From Desulfovibrio porci (GTDB lineage Bacteria; Desulfobacterota; Desulfovibrionia; Desulfovibrionales; Desulfovibrionaceae), in contig NZ_VUMH01000014.1 of assembly GCF_009696265.1 (NCBI RefSeq), positions 19,246-83,245 on the forward strand: a stretch of 64,000 bases of DNA. The letters are read 5' to 3'. The notes beneath the pieces were generated by a model that saw nothing but the letters and a program-made list of their open reading frames with translations, did not search any database and was not told where the DNA came from. Both the position numbers and the translations under genes were made by a program. Below, in pieces: positions 43,037-50,511 of the stretch. Every line of letters begins with the position of its first letter. Position 1 is the first letter of the stretch.

Positions 43037-43834
43037 ATGCTGACTTTCGGAAGCATCGGCTGCGGCAACATGGGCGGCGCCATCCTGGAGGGCGTGGCAA
43101 AACTCGGCACATGGCGCGTCATTGGTTTCGATCCCAGCCCGGCGGCCCTTGAGGGATTGCGGGAACGCTGCGGCCTTGCGCCCTGCGCCGATGAAATCGA
43201 GACGGCCCGGCAGGCCGACGTGGTGCTTATCGCGGTGAAGCCGCAGCATGTGCGGGGCGTGGTGGAAAAAATAGCTGCCCATCTGACGGGCAAGCTGCTG
43301 GTCTCCCTGGCGGCGGGCGTAGCGCTGGAACGGATCAAGACCTACAGCGCCCAAGCCTGCCCGGCCGTCGTCATCATGCCCAATACGCCCGCCATGGTGG
43401 GCGAAGGCTGTTGCGCGCTTTGTCTGGACGACCCGACCCTGGACGCAACGCAGAAAAAACTGGTGCTGGAGCTGTTCAGCGCCATCAGCACCGCCGTGGT
43501 GCTGCACGAATCCCAGATTCCCGAGTTTTCCGCGCTCATCGGCAGCGGGCCCGCCTTCATCTTCCATCTGCTGGAATCCTTTGTGGAAGCGGGTCTGCGT
43601 CTGGGCTTCCCCTACCTCGACGCCAAACAGCTTGTGGAAAAACTCATGCTCGGCAGCGTCAGACTGGCCCAAGAGAACCCCGACACGCCCCACGCCAGAC
43701 TGCGCATGAACGTCTGCTCGCCCGGCGGTTCATCCATTGCGGGGACCAACGAACTGGACCGTCTGGCTGTGCGCGGGGCCATCATTGACGCTGTTCTGGC
43801 CACCCACCGACGGGCTCTGGAAATGGCGTCCTGA
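43037..43834 (+). CDS. proC: Pyrroline-5-carboxylate reductase family protein
   Basis: The 265-residue protein has the NADP-binding start IGCGNMGGAILEGV (7-20), VVLIAVKPQHV, VVIMPNTPAMVGEGCCAL and the C-terminal signature MNVCSPGGSSIAGTNELDRL, all ProC marks. The standard reaction makes proline from P5C. In this operon (imine-type dehydrogenase, two transporters) it might instead act on a related cyclic imine. AAGGAG precedes ATG 43037. It is the last gene of the operon. Confidence 0.88.
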   Translation: MLTFGSIGCGNMGGAILEGVAKLGTWRVIGFDPSPAALEGLRERCGLAPCADEIETARQADVVLIAVKPQHVRGVVEKIAAHLTGKLLVSLAAGVALERIKTYSAQACPAVVIMPNTPAMVGEGCCALCLDDPTLDATQKKLVLELFSAISTAVVLHESQIPEFSALIGSGPAFIFHLLESFVEAGLRLGFPYLDAKQLVEKLMLGSVRLAQENPDTPHARLRMNVCSPGGSSIAGTNELDRLAVRGAIIDAVLATHRRALEMAS

Positions 43835-43840
43835 CGCGCC

Positions 43841-43872
43841 GGGGCGGAGGCCGCGCGGAACGCCTCCGCCCC
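43841..43872 (+). terminator. Stem-loop after proC
   Basis: GGGGCGGAGGC (43841-43851) pairs perfectly with 43862-43872, seven bases after the stop codon. There is no T tract. The rest of the 336-base spacer to 44170 shows no gene. Confidence 0.5.
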
Positions 43873-44100
43873 GTATCGGGGAACCGGATGCCCGTCCGCT
43901 CTTTGCAAGATTCCTCCCGGACGTGCAGGCCGCCATCGGCCTTATCGCGCAATGCCATATGGTGCCCATAACCATCGGCATAGCGTCGCTAACGGGGCTG
44001 TGGCGGTTTCGCAATGCGTGCAATACGTCATGCTTCTGTGGGCGCTGGTCCGCGCGGACTGAAATCGCTTCACCCTGGAGCGGCGCTCCTGAGCGTAACA

Positions 44101-44129
44101 GGTCCCGCGCGCAGCGCACGCGCGGGACC
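44101..44129 (-). terminator. Stem-loop after the binding-protein gene
   Basis: GGTCCCGCGCG (44101-44111) pairs perfectly with 44119-44129. It lies 41 bases beyond the minus-strand binding-protein stop. The T tract is poor. Confidence 0.5.
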
Positions 44130-44170
44130 CCTGGACAGCCGCCGTTCAGGCGGGGACAGCACGCGCAGGT

Positions 44171-45250
44171 TTACTTGTACGGCGGAACAGGCTGCTTGAC
44201 CATCTTCAGGAACTTGTCGGTTACATAGTCGGCGCTCTTGACCTTTTCATATTCAGCGGGGGTCAGTCGGCCCAGCTGGGTAAAGAAGGCGGCCAGATAC
44301 TGCTGCCATTGCTGCGCTTCGCTCATGCCCCTGGAGTTGTCCAGCAGCTTGAGCTGTTCTTCATAATTGAACACCGGGTGGGTCTTGATGTCCTTGAGGG
44401 CCACTTCCGGGGTGTACTGCTGGCCGGCCCACTCCATGAAGAAACGGCGGTACAGGGGCGCCAGGCTTTCCGGAGGTTCGTTCTTGAGCATGTGGATGCC
44501 GCGCATATAGGCGCGCAGGAAGGCCGCGATGACCTCGGGGTTGGCGTCGGCGAACTTCTTGTCGGCCTGGATCACGATAGGCAGGGTCTGGCCGCAGTTC
44601 TTGATGTCGCCGGCCATCTTCCAGCCCTTGGCCTCGCCCACATAGAGATGCGGAGCCCAGAGGGCCACGCCGTCGCCGGTGCCGTTTTCAAACGCTCCCA
44701 GCGCCTGGGGCTGGTCCATGTTCTTGATGATCACGTCCTTGTCCGTGAGGCCCAGCACCTTGAGCCAGGAGGACAGGGCCATGTGCGGCGACGACATGGT
44801 GGTGCAGAGGAAGGTTTTGCCCCGCACGGTTTCCGGGCTGCCCAGCACGTCGGGGAAGTCCTTGTTCCAGCCCTTGACCTTGGCGATGGGGCTGTCCGGG
44901 CGGACCAGAATGCCGTTGGTGTAGGATTCGTCGTTGCCGATGGCGATCACATAGGTGTTGTAGCGCAACGCGCCCCAGACAGCGGGCACCGCTCCGTTTC
45001 CCGCCACCACCCAGGAACCCGAGGGCGTGGCGTTAACAATGTCCATGCCGGAGTTGAAGTAATTGATTTCAAGCTCAATGCCTTCTTCCTTGTCCCAGCC
45101 TTTTTCATGGGCCAGCCAGACGGCGAAGGTTTCATTTTCATTCATCCAGGCCGAGGGGACCTTGATGATTTCCTTGGCCCGCGCCATGGGCGCGGCGGCC
45201 AGCAGCAGGACGGCGGCCAGAGCCAGCCCTAAAAAGTTGCGTAATTTCAT
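44171..45250 (-). CDS. Taurine/nitrate-type ABC transporter substrate-binding protein
   Basis: The 359-residue protein has a Sec signal peptide (cleaved near ARA-KE, about residue 27) and the NMT1/TauA-type fold: KVPSAWMNENETFAVWLAHEKGWDKEEGIELEINYFNSG, then RGKTFLCTTMSSPHMALSSWL. ATG 45250 is preferred over 45256 or 45316 because GGAGG is seven bases upstream. Such proteins deliver taurine, sulfonates, nitrate or thiamine precursors to an ABC importer. No permease or ATPase gene adjoins it, so its partner is elsewhere. It follows the semialdehyde dehydrogenase gene by 69 bases, on the same strand. Confidence 0.8.
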   Translation of the reverse strand: MKLRNFLGLALAAVLLLAAAPMARAKEIIKVPSAWMNENETFAVWLAHEKGWDKEEGIELEINYFNSGMDIVNATPSGSWVVAGNGAVPAVWGALRYNTYVIAIGNDESYTNGILVRPDSPIAKVKGWNKDFPDVLGSPETVRGKTFLCTTMSSPHMALSSWLKVLGLTDKDVIIKNMDQPQALGAFENGTGDGVALWAPHLYVGEAKGWKMAGDIKNCGQTLPIVIQADKKFADANPEVIAAFLRAYMRGIHMLKNEPPESLAPLYRRFFMEWAGQQYTPEVALKDIKTHPVFNYEEQLKLLDNSRGMSEAQQWQQYLAAFFTQLGRLTPAEYEKVKSADYVTDKFLKMVKQPVPPYK

Positions 45251-45319
45251 CCTCATGCCTCCGGAATTAGAGGGTGTTGTGACGGGGCGCGGGGCCGCGC
45301 CCCGTTGTCGCTTCATGCG

Positions 45320-46849
45320 CTACGAAGCCACGCAGGAGCGCACGCGCGGCGCGGCGGGCGCGTTCTGCCCGGCCTTGCCCTTGGGATCATAGGTGCGCGT
45401 GGTGGTGACCTTGTGCTGGGTGAAAAAGTCGATGCCGCCCTTGCCCTGTACCTTGTCCGTACCCAGCAGGGAGCCTTTGATGCCCCCGAAGGGCACATAG
45501 GGATGCGGCGCGCAGATGCCCACGTTCACGCCCACCATGCCCACGTCCGTGTCGCGGCTGAACACTTCGGCATAGTGCATGTTCTGGGTGAAGATGCAGG
45601 CCCCGTTGCCGTATTCCGAGCTGTTGACCAGTTCGATGGCCTCGTGGATGTCCGCCACCTTGATGGTGGCCACCAGGGGCCCGAACACTTCGGTGGTGAA
45701 CAGAGGATTGCAGGGCGTCACGTCGCGGATGATGCAGGGGCCGACGAAGTAGCCGTTTTTGTTCTTTTCCGGCAGGTCGACCCGGCGGCGGTCCAGGACC
45801 AGTTTGCAGCCCTGGCCGTGTTTGAGGGCGATGTCCACGTACTCAAGCACATTGTCCGCTGCCTTGCGGGAGATCAGCGGGCCCATATAGACGTCGGGAT
45901 CAAAGGCGTCGCCCACCTTGACGGTTTTGGAGGCCTCGATCATGCGCTCCAGCACTTCTTCGTAGACTTCGGGCACAGCGGCCACGATGGAACCGGCCAG
46001 ACAGCGCTGCCCGGCCGAGCCGTAGCAGGAATTGAGAAAGTTGTTGATAAAGACGTCCATATTGCTGTCTTCCATGACCAGCAGCAGGTTCTTGGCCCCG
46101 CCCAGCAGCATGGAGCGCTTGGCTCCCCTGGCGCAACCGGTTGCCATGGCCTTGGCCGTGGGCGTGGAGCCCACCAAGCAGACCCCGGCCATGCGCGGGT
46201 CCTCATACCAGGAGCCGGGAATGTCACGGTTGCCGTGCACCACGTTGACCACACCGGCGGGCAGCCCGATTTCCATGAAGATTTCACAGATGAGCTGCAT
46301 GAAGTACGGCGACTGGGTGGAAGGTTTGAAGATGAAGGTATTGCCCACGGCGATGGCGTAGGGAATGAACCAGCCGAAGACCAGGGCCGGGAAGTTGAAG
46401 GGAGCCACGCCCCCGAACACGCCCAGCGGCTGGCGCACCACCTTGGCCGAAATATTGGTGGAGATGTAATCCAGGGTGTCGCCTTGAATCATGGACGGCG
46501 TGGCCGCGGCGGATTCCAGAATTTCGATCACCCGCTGCACTTCGCCGCGCGCCTCGGAAACATGCTTGGCCTGATCCAGAGCGATGGCCTGAGCCAGCTT
46601 TTCCAGATCCCGCACCATGCAGTCGTGGATTTTATAGATATAGGCCATACGCTTGGCCAGCGAGAGATTGCGCCAGGGCCTGTAGGCCGCGTGGGCCGTG
46701 GCGATGGCCGCTTCCGCCGTGGCCGGGCCGGAAATGGGCACGCTGCCTATTTCCCCGCCGGTGGAGGGATTGTAGAGCGGAACGCGTTTGCCGCCAGCCT
46801 CTTCCTGCCATTCGCCGTTGATGAAGTTTTTGATCCTGATGTCGGACAT
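45320..46849 (-). CDS. mmsA: CoA-acylating methylmalonate-semialdehyde dehydrogenase
   Basis: The 509-residue aldehyde dehydrogenase has Cys283 in GSAGQRCLAG, the nucleotide-binding GVFGGVAPFNFPALV, and GGAKNLLLV where ordinary ALDHs carry their catalytic glutamate (ELGGK). Lack of that Glu is the hallmark of CoA-dependent MmsA-type enzymes, which turn methylmalonate or malonate semialdehyde into propionyl- or acetyl-CoA. ATG 46849 follows GGAGGG. The neighbouring taurine-type binding protein and the amino acid cassettes suggest use in amino acid or beta-alanine-like catabolism, as inference. Confidence 0.85.
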   Translation of the reverse strand: MSDIRIKNFINGEWQEEAGGKRVPLYNPSTGGEIGSVPISGPATAEAAIATAHAAYRPWRNLSLAKRMAYIYKIHDCMVRDLEKLAQAIALDQAKHVSEARGEVQRVIEILESAAATPSMIQGDTLDYISTNISAKVVRQPLGVFGGVAPFNFPALVFGWFIPYAIAVGNTFIFKPSTQSPYFMQLICEIFMEIGLPAGVVNVVHGNRDIPGSWYEDPRMAGVCLVGSTPTAKAMATGCARGAKRSMLLGGAKNLLLVMEDSNMDVFINNFLNSCYGSAGQRCLAGSIVAAVPEVYEEVLERMIEASKTVKVGDAFDPDVYMGPLISRKAADNVLEYVDIALKHGQGCKLVLDRRRVDLPEKNKNGYFVGPCIIRDVTPCNPLFTTEVFGPLVATIKVADIHEAIELVNSSEYGNGACIFTQNMHYAEVFSRDTDVGMVGVNVGICAPHPYVPFGGIKGSLLGTDKVQGKGGIDFFTQHKVTTTRTYDPKGKAGQNAPAAPRVRSCVAS

Positions 46850-46890
46850 GGCTACCCTCCGCAAAGTGCGAGTTATGAAAATTCCGGTTT

Positions 46891-46918
46891 TAGAGCAGGT
46901 TCATTTTGAAATTGCTCT
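46891..46918. repeat. Small AGAGC palindrome (repeat A end-like)
   Basis: AGAGCAGGTTCA (46892-46903) and TGAAATTGCTCT (46906-46917) form an imperfect palindrome like the one at 35807-35835. It lies 43 bases upstream of the mmsA start. The rest of 46850-47210 has two terminators and no gene. Confidence 0.5.
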
Positions 46919-47046
46919 GGCGGCTGCGAGAGCAGCCGTCCGCCACGAAGGCGTAAGCACAATTTATTTGCGCTGTTACGCGCCGAAGTGGGCGTCTTTA
47001 CATGTTGCGAATGCACACTCTTAATATTAATCTGCACTGGCAACTC

Positions 47047-47076
47047 ACACCGGCTCGGACAGGCCGGTGTTTTTTC
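47047..47076 (+). terminator. Orphan plus-strand terminator
   Basis: ACACCGGC (47047-47054) pairs with GCCGGTGT (47063-47070), followed by TTTTTT. No plus-strand gene ends here: the flanking genes are both on the minus strand. It may end a small RNA or an antisense transcript starting in 46850-47040. Confidence 0.65.
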
Positions 47077-47163
47077 TCCTCAATTTTCAGATAGCGCCTT
47101 TTTCAGGCGCGGTGCTTGCTGAAATCTGACAAAATCTGTCGCCAATCGGACAAAAAAATAAAA

Positions 47164-47190
47164 AGCCGGACAACCGCAGGCTGTCCGGCT
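47164..47190 (-). terminator. Terminator of the AraC gene
   Basis: AGCCGGACA (47164-47172) pairs with TGTCCGGCT (47182-47190). Reading the minus strand, the stem is followed by TTTTTATTTTTTT. It lies 20 bases after the regulator stop. Confidence 0.85.
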
Positions 47191-47210
47191 CCCGTGAAAA
47201 GGCACTGAAA

Positions 47211-48017
47211 TTATCTGCCGTTGCGCGTCCGAAACACGCGGCCCGGCGTACGGCCGAAGACCTGCTTGAAGGTGGAGATAAAGGCGGAAACCGAGGAATA
47301 GCCGCTGTCCAGAGCCACGTCGGTGACGCTTTCGCCCTGCTTCAGACGGTCGTGGGCGGTCTGCATGCGCTGGCGCTGGCGCCAGGTGCGGAAGGAGGTG
47401 CCGGTTTCCCGGCGGAACAGACGGGCCAGATTACGCTCGGACATGCCCAGGCGCTCAGCCCATTGCGCCAGGGAAGTGGCCGCGCCGGGCGTTGTGAGCA
47501 GAGCCGTGCACAACTCCACCAGGCGGTGGTCGCTGGGCATGGCCAGAGGCTGCGCCACTTCCGGCAATTCCAGCAGCAGGTCCAGAAATACGCCCACCTG
47601 GCGGCCACGGGCATCCTCGCCATAGGGATAGGGTTGCGGGGTGAGATGCAGCAACAGCTCGCGCACTAGGGGCGTGACCTTCATCACGTGGCAGCGCGCG
47701 AAGCGCTCCACCCCCAGCAGCACACGCTGGTCAATCCAGAGGGAGCAATCCCTGGCCTCGCAGGGCACATACCACTCATGCCGACAGCCGGCCGGCACCC
47801 AGACGGCCCGATGGGGCGGGGCCAGCCAGTTGCCCTGCTTCGTGCACATGACCATACAGCCGTGCCCGGTGTAGGCCAGCTCGCCCCAAGGATGCGCATG
47901 AGGCTTGCTCCAGGTGTCGGGAGGAAAATCGTCATTGAACCAGAATACCGGTCTGGTGACCGGATCAAAAGGCGCAAGATAGCTTTTGGCTTCCAGAGGT
48001 TCCATACAAAAATCCAT
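47211..48017 (-). CDS. AraC-family regulator with N-terminal cupin
   Basis: The 268-residue protein has an N-terminal cupin-like sensor (about 20-120, HAHPWGELAYTGHGCMVM and WVPAGCRHEWYVP) and a C-terminal double helix-turn-helix (about 170-265, LAQWAERLGMSERNLARLFR and VTDVALDSGYSSVSAFISTF). The layout is that of NimR/RipA-like repressors, which often control a divergent or adjacent exporter. A target is not obvious. The RND operon lies 940 bases upstream on the same strand. Start choice between 48017 and 48005 is open. Confidence 0.88.
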   Translation of the reverse strand: MDFCMEPLEAKSYLAPFDPVTRPVFWFNDDFPPDTWSKPHAHPWGELAYTGHGCMVMCTKQGNWLAPPHRAVWVPAGCRHEWYVPCEARDCSLWIDQRVLLGVERFARCHVMKVTPLVRELLLHLTPQPYPYGEDARGRQVGVFLDLLLELPEVAQPLAMPSDHRLVELCTALLTTPGAATSLAQWAERLGMSERNLARLFRRETGTSFRTWRQRQRMQTAHDRLKQGESVTDVALDSGYSSVSAFISTFKQVFGRTPGRVFRTRNGR

Positions 48018-48181
48018 GGATGGAAAGGCACGCCGGAGGAATCCGTCAACGCGGACGGCGGCCTGGTGAGAATCGCCTTTGAACCGCTCTATTTTTTCAA
48101 CGGTTCATTCAGCCGGAAAGGCAGGCGGCGGAGCGGTGTGGGTGCGTCTCATCGCTGAAAATGCGCCGAAAATTGTTTCTC

Positions 48182-48230
48182 AGAGCAATTTGCCATTGAA
48201 AATACCTGCTTTCAATGCGGAACCGCTCTA
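48182..48230. repeat. AGAGC-bounded nested hairpin
   Basis: AGAGC (48182-48186) and GCTCT (48225-48229) enclose CATTGAAA/TTTCAATG. It belongs with the short repeat A-like palindromes and overlaps the end of the following minus-strand gene. Confidence 0.45.
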
Positions 48231-48839
48231 GAAATCCAGTTTGAACTGCATGCCAAGCCCCAGGGCCGAATCCGGCTGACTGTTACTGGCGCTGTGATCC
48301 CGGTTCTGTTCGTCCTTCAGAATCAGCTCCGGTCCCACGCTGATGCTCAAATCATCCCCGGCTTCCACATCCGCGAAAGCCCGTACCACATGGCGGCTTT
48401 CCAGCGGCAGGCTCTCGTCGGGTCGCGCGCCCTCCGCCGGCAGGCGTTCCCGCCAGGCGGAAGTCTCGTTCTCAACACTGAGGCCCAGGCCGTTCTTCGG
48501 CTTTTTCTTGCTGCCGCTCGCCGCGTTAAGAGCATTGTCGATGCCCGGCGCGGTATTCATGGCCTTCTTCCCGCCCCCGGCGCCGCTCACGGCCCTCTTG
48601 TGCAGATTCTGCGCCGGCGTGCCCTGCCGCCAGATGGCCGAATTGCGGTCCTCGGACTGGCCGAAGGCCCAGGCCGAACCGTGCAGGGCCTGCGTTTTCC
48701 GGGCGGCGGCCTTGTCCCGCTTTCCGGCGGCCGACGCCGACGGCGCGCCTTTCTGCTCCGCAGCCGGCACATCCGGCCGCATGCCGCAGATCAGAAGCGC
48801 AAGCGCGGCAAGGATCATTATCACTCTCTGCTTCATCAT
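48228..48839 (-). CDS. Exported protein of unknown function
   Basis: The 203-residue protein has a signal peptide (about 1-27) and a low-complexity middle rich in Ala, Lys and Ser. The C-terminal part (HVVRAFADVEAGDDLSISVGPELIL and ALGLGMQFKLDF) looks like two or three amphipathic beta strands and ends in Phe, as outer membrane proteins do. No family is recognised. The stop lies within the small palindromic repeat. It follows the RND operon on the same strand after 118 bases and a terminator. Confidence 0.6.
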   Translation of the reverse strand: MMKQRVIMILAALALLICGMRPDVPAAEQKGAPSASAAGKRDKAAARKTQALHGSAWAFGQSEDRNSAIWRQGTPAQNLHKRAVSGAGGGKKAMNTAPGIDNALNAASGSKKKPKNGLGLSVENETSAWRERLPAEGARPDESLPLESRHVVRAFADVEAGDDLSISVGPELILKDEQNRDHSASNSQPDSALGLGMQFKLDF

Positions 48840-48914
48840 GATCTTTTTTACTTCAGCCCGCGTGCTTCTGTAAAGCCCGGCCTGTCCGCCTCCACGGCCG
48901 GAAGCGGGAAACGT

Positions 48915-48942
48915 AAAAACCCCGGCCTGGGCCGGGGTTTTT
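48915..48942 (-). terminator. Bidirectional terminator of the RND efflux operon
   Basis: AAAAACCCCGGC (48915-48926) pairs perfectly with GCCGGGGTTTTT (48931-48942) around a four-base loop, 16 bases after the outer membrane gene stop. Confidence 0.85.
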
Positions 48943-48957
48943 CAGTCTGCGTGAAGC

Positions 48958-50511
48958 TTAGTTGCCGTTCGACGCGGGTGCGGCGGCGGGCGCCGTTTTG
49001 CCCACGCCGGTTTCTTCCTGCAACAGACGCTCGGTGTTGACCACCGGGAAGCTCGGGCTCTTGCCCGGATCAGCCCAGCCGCCGCCCAGCGCCATGCACA
49101 CGCTGACTACCGCGTTGAGGCGGTCGCGCAGGGCCGCGGCCAGTTGCAGCTCGGCGGAGAAAAGCTGGCGTTCGGCATCCAGTACGGTCAGATAGTCGGT
49201 ATAGCCGTTGTCGTATTGCAGGCGGGCGATGTCCACGGCGCGGCGCAGGCTTTCCACCTGGATCTGCATGCTGCGCACAATGGCGTCCGCCTCGCGCTGG
49301 GAGGTAAGCGAGGTGCGGATATCCTGGAAGGCAGTCTGCACGGTCTTCAGATACACCGCGATGGCGGCTTTTTTCTGCGCCTCGGCGTCCTTCAGGTTGT
49401 ACCAGTTGTTGCCGAAGTCCAGGATGGGCAGCGTGCCGCTGGCGCCGTAGCTCCAGGCCGCGGACGGATTGATGAAAAGATTGCCCACAGCCGCGCTGAG
49501 CGTGCCCAGCATGCCCGTCAGGGAGATGGAGGGGAAAAACTGGGCGCGGGCCACGCCGATATTGGCGTTATAAGCCATGACCAGGTATTCGGCGGCGCGC
49601 ACGTCGGGACGCCGCTCCAGCAGTTCGGAGGGCAGACCGGCGGGCAGCACCGGAGGCGAAGGCAGCATGCCGATGGCCATGCCGCGCGGCATGGCGCTGT
49701 TGATGATGTCGCGCGGCGAGCGACCCAACAGCACGGCCAGCGCCGCTTCGGCCTGATCCACCGCCACGGTGCTGGTGTGCACCTGGGCGCGGGCGGTTTC
49801 CACCTCGGCCCTGGCCCGCTGCCAGTCAAGTTCGGTGATGTCGCCCTGCTTGTAGCGGCTGGTGTAGATGCCGAAGGCGTCTTCGCGGCTCTTCAGGGTA
49901 CGCCGGGCCGTGTCCAGCTGCATGTCCAGGGCCAGCAGGGCGAAATAGCCCTGAGCCGTCTGCCCGGCCACGGAAAGCCGCAGGGCCTCATGTCCCACCA
50001 CGCTGTTCATCAGCACGTCGCTGAGCATGGTGCGGTTATTGCGGTACTTGCCCCAGAAATCCAGCTCCCAGGAGGCGTTGAGCGAACCCTGGTAGTTGGT
50101 GTTGGTGCGGTCGGCCTGAGTGCTGTAATTGGCGACCCGGGTGGACGAGCTTTGCGAGCTCGCGCCGCCGTCAGCGCTGACATACGGGAACAGGGCGGAT
50201 GTGGCCACGCCCACCTGCGCCGCGGCGGAGTCGATCCTGGCCAGGGATTCGGCCAGATCCTGATTGTTTTTCAAGGCTTCCTCGACCAGGGCCGTGAGCA
50301 CAGGATCGTTGAAGCGGGTCCACCAGTCCGTGTTCAGCGGCGCGGACCCCAGATCCACCTTCCGCCACTGTTCGGGAATGTCCTGTTCAGGCCGCTCATA
50401 ACGCGGCGCCAGCGAGCAGGCGGAAAGCAGCAAGGCGAACGTCGCCGCCAGCGTCAGCGCGCGGATCGCGGCAAAAGCCGGAGCCCGACGGATTGTATAG
50501 GGGGCGTTCAT
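48958..50511 (-). CDS. NodT/OprM-type outer membrane efflux lipoprotein
   Basis: The 517-residue protein has a lipoprotein signal with Cys32 in LLLSACSLAP, followed by the family's RYERPEQDIPEQWR and WWTRFNDPVLTALVEEALKNNQDL. Two repeats rich in coiled-coil helix form the TolC-type tunnel (ARIDSAAAQVGVATSALFPYVS and YLVMAYNANIGVARAQFFPSIS are the repeat equivalents). It is the exit duct of the RND pump. Its ATG overlaps the pump gene stop (ATGA). Confidence 0.9.
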   Translation of the reverse strand: MNAPYTIRRAPAFAAIRALTLAATFALLLSACSLAPRYERPEQDIPEQWRKVDLGSAPLNTDWWTRFNDPVLTALVEEALKNNQDLAESLARIDSAAAQVGVATSALFPYVSADGGASSQSSSTRVANYSTQADRTNTNYQGSLNASWELDFWGKYRNNRTMLSDVLMNSVVGHEALRLSVAGQTAQGYFALLALDMQLDTARRTLKSREDAFGIYTSRYKQGDITELDWQRARAEVETARAQVHTSTVAVDQAEAALAVLLGRSPRDIINSAMPRGMAIGMLPSPPVLPAGLPSELLERRPDVRAAEYLVMAYNANIGVARAQFFPSISLTGMLGTLSAAVGNLFINPSAAWSYGASGTLPILDFGNNWYNLKDAEAQKKAAIAVYLKTVQTAFQDIRTSLTSQREADAIVRSMQIQVESLRRAVDIARLQYDNGYTDYLTVLDAERQLFSAELQLAAALRDRLNAVVSVCMALGGGWADPGKSPSFPVVNTERLLQEETGVGKTAPAAAPASNGN

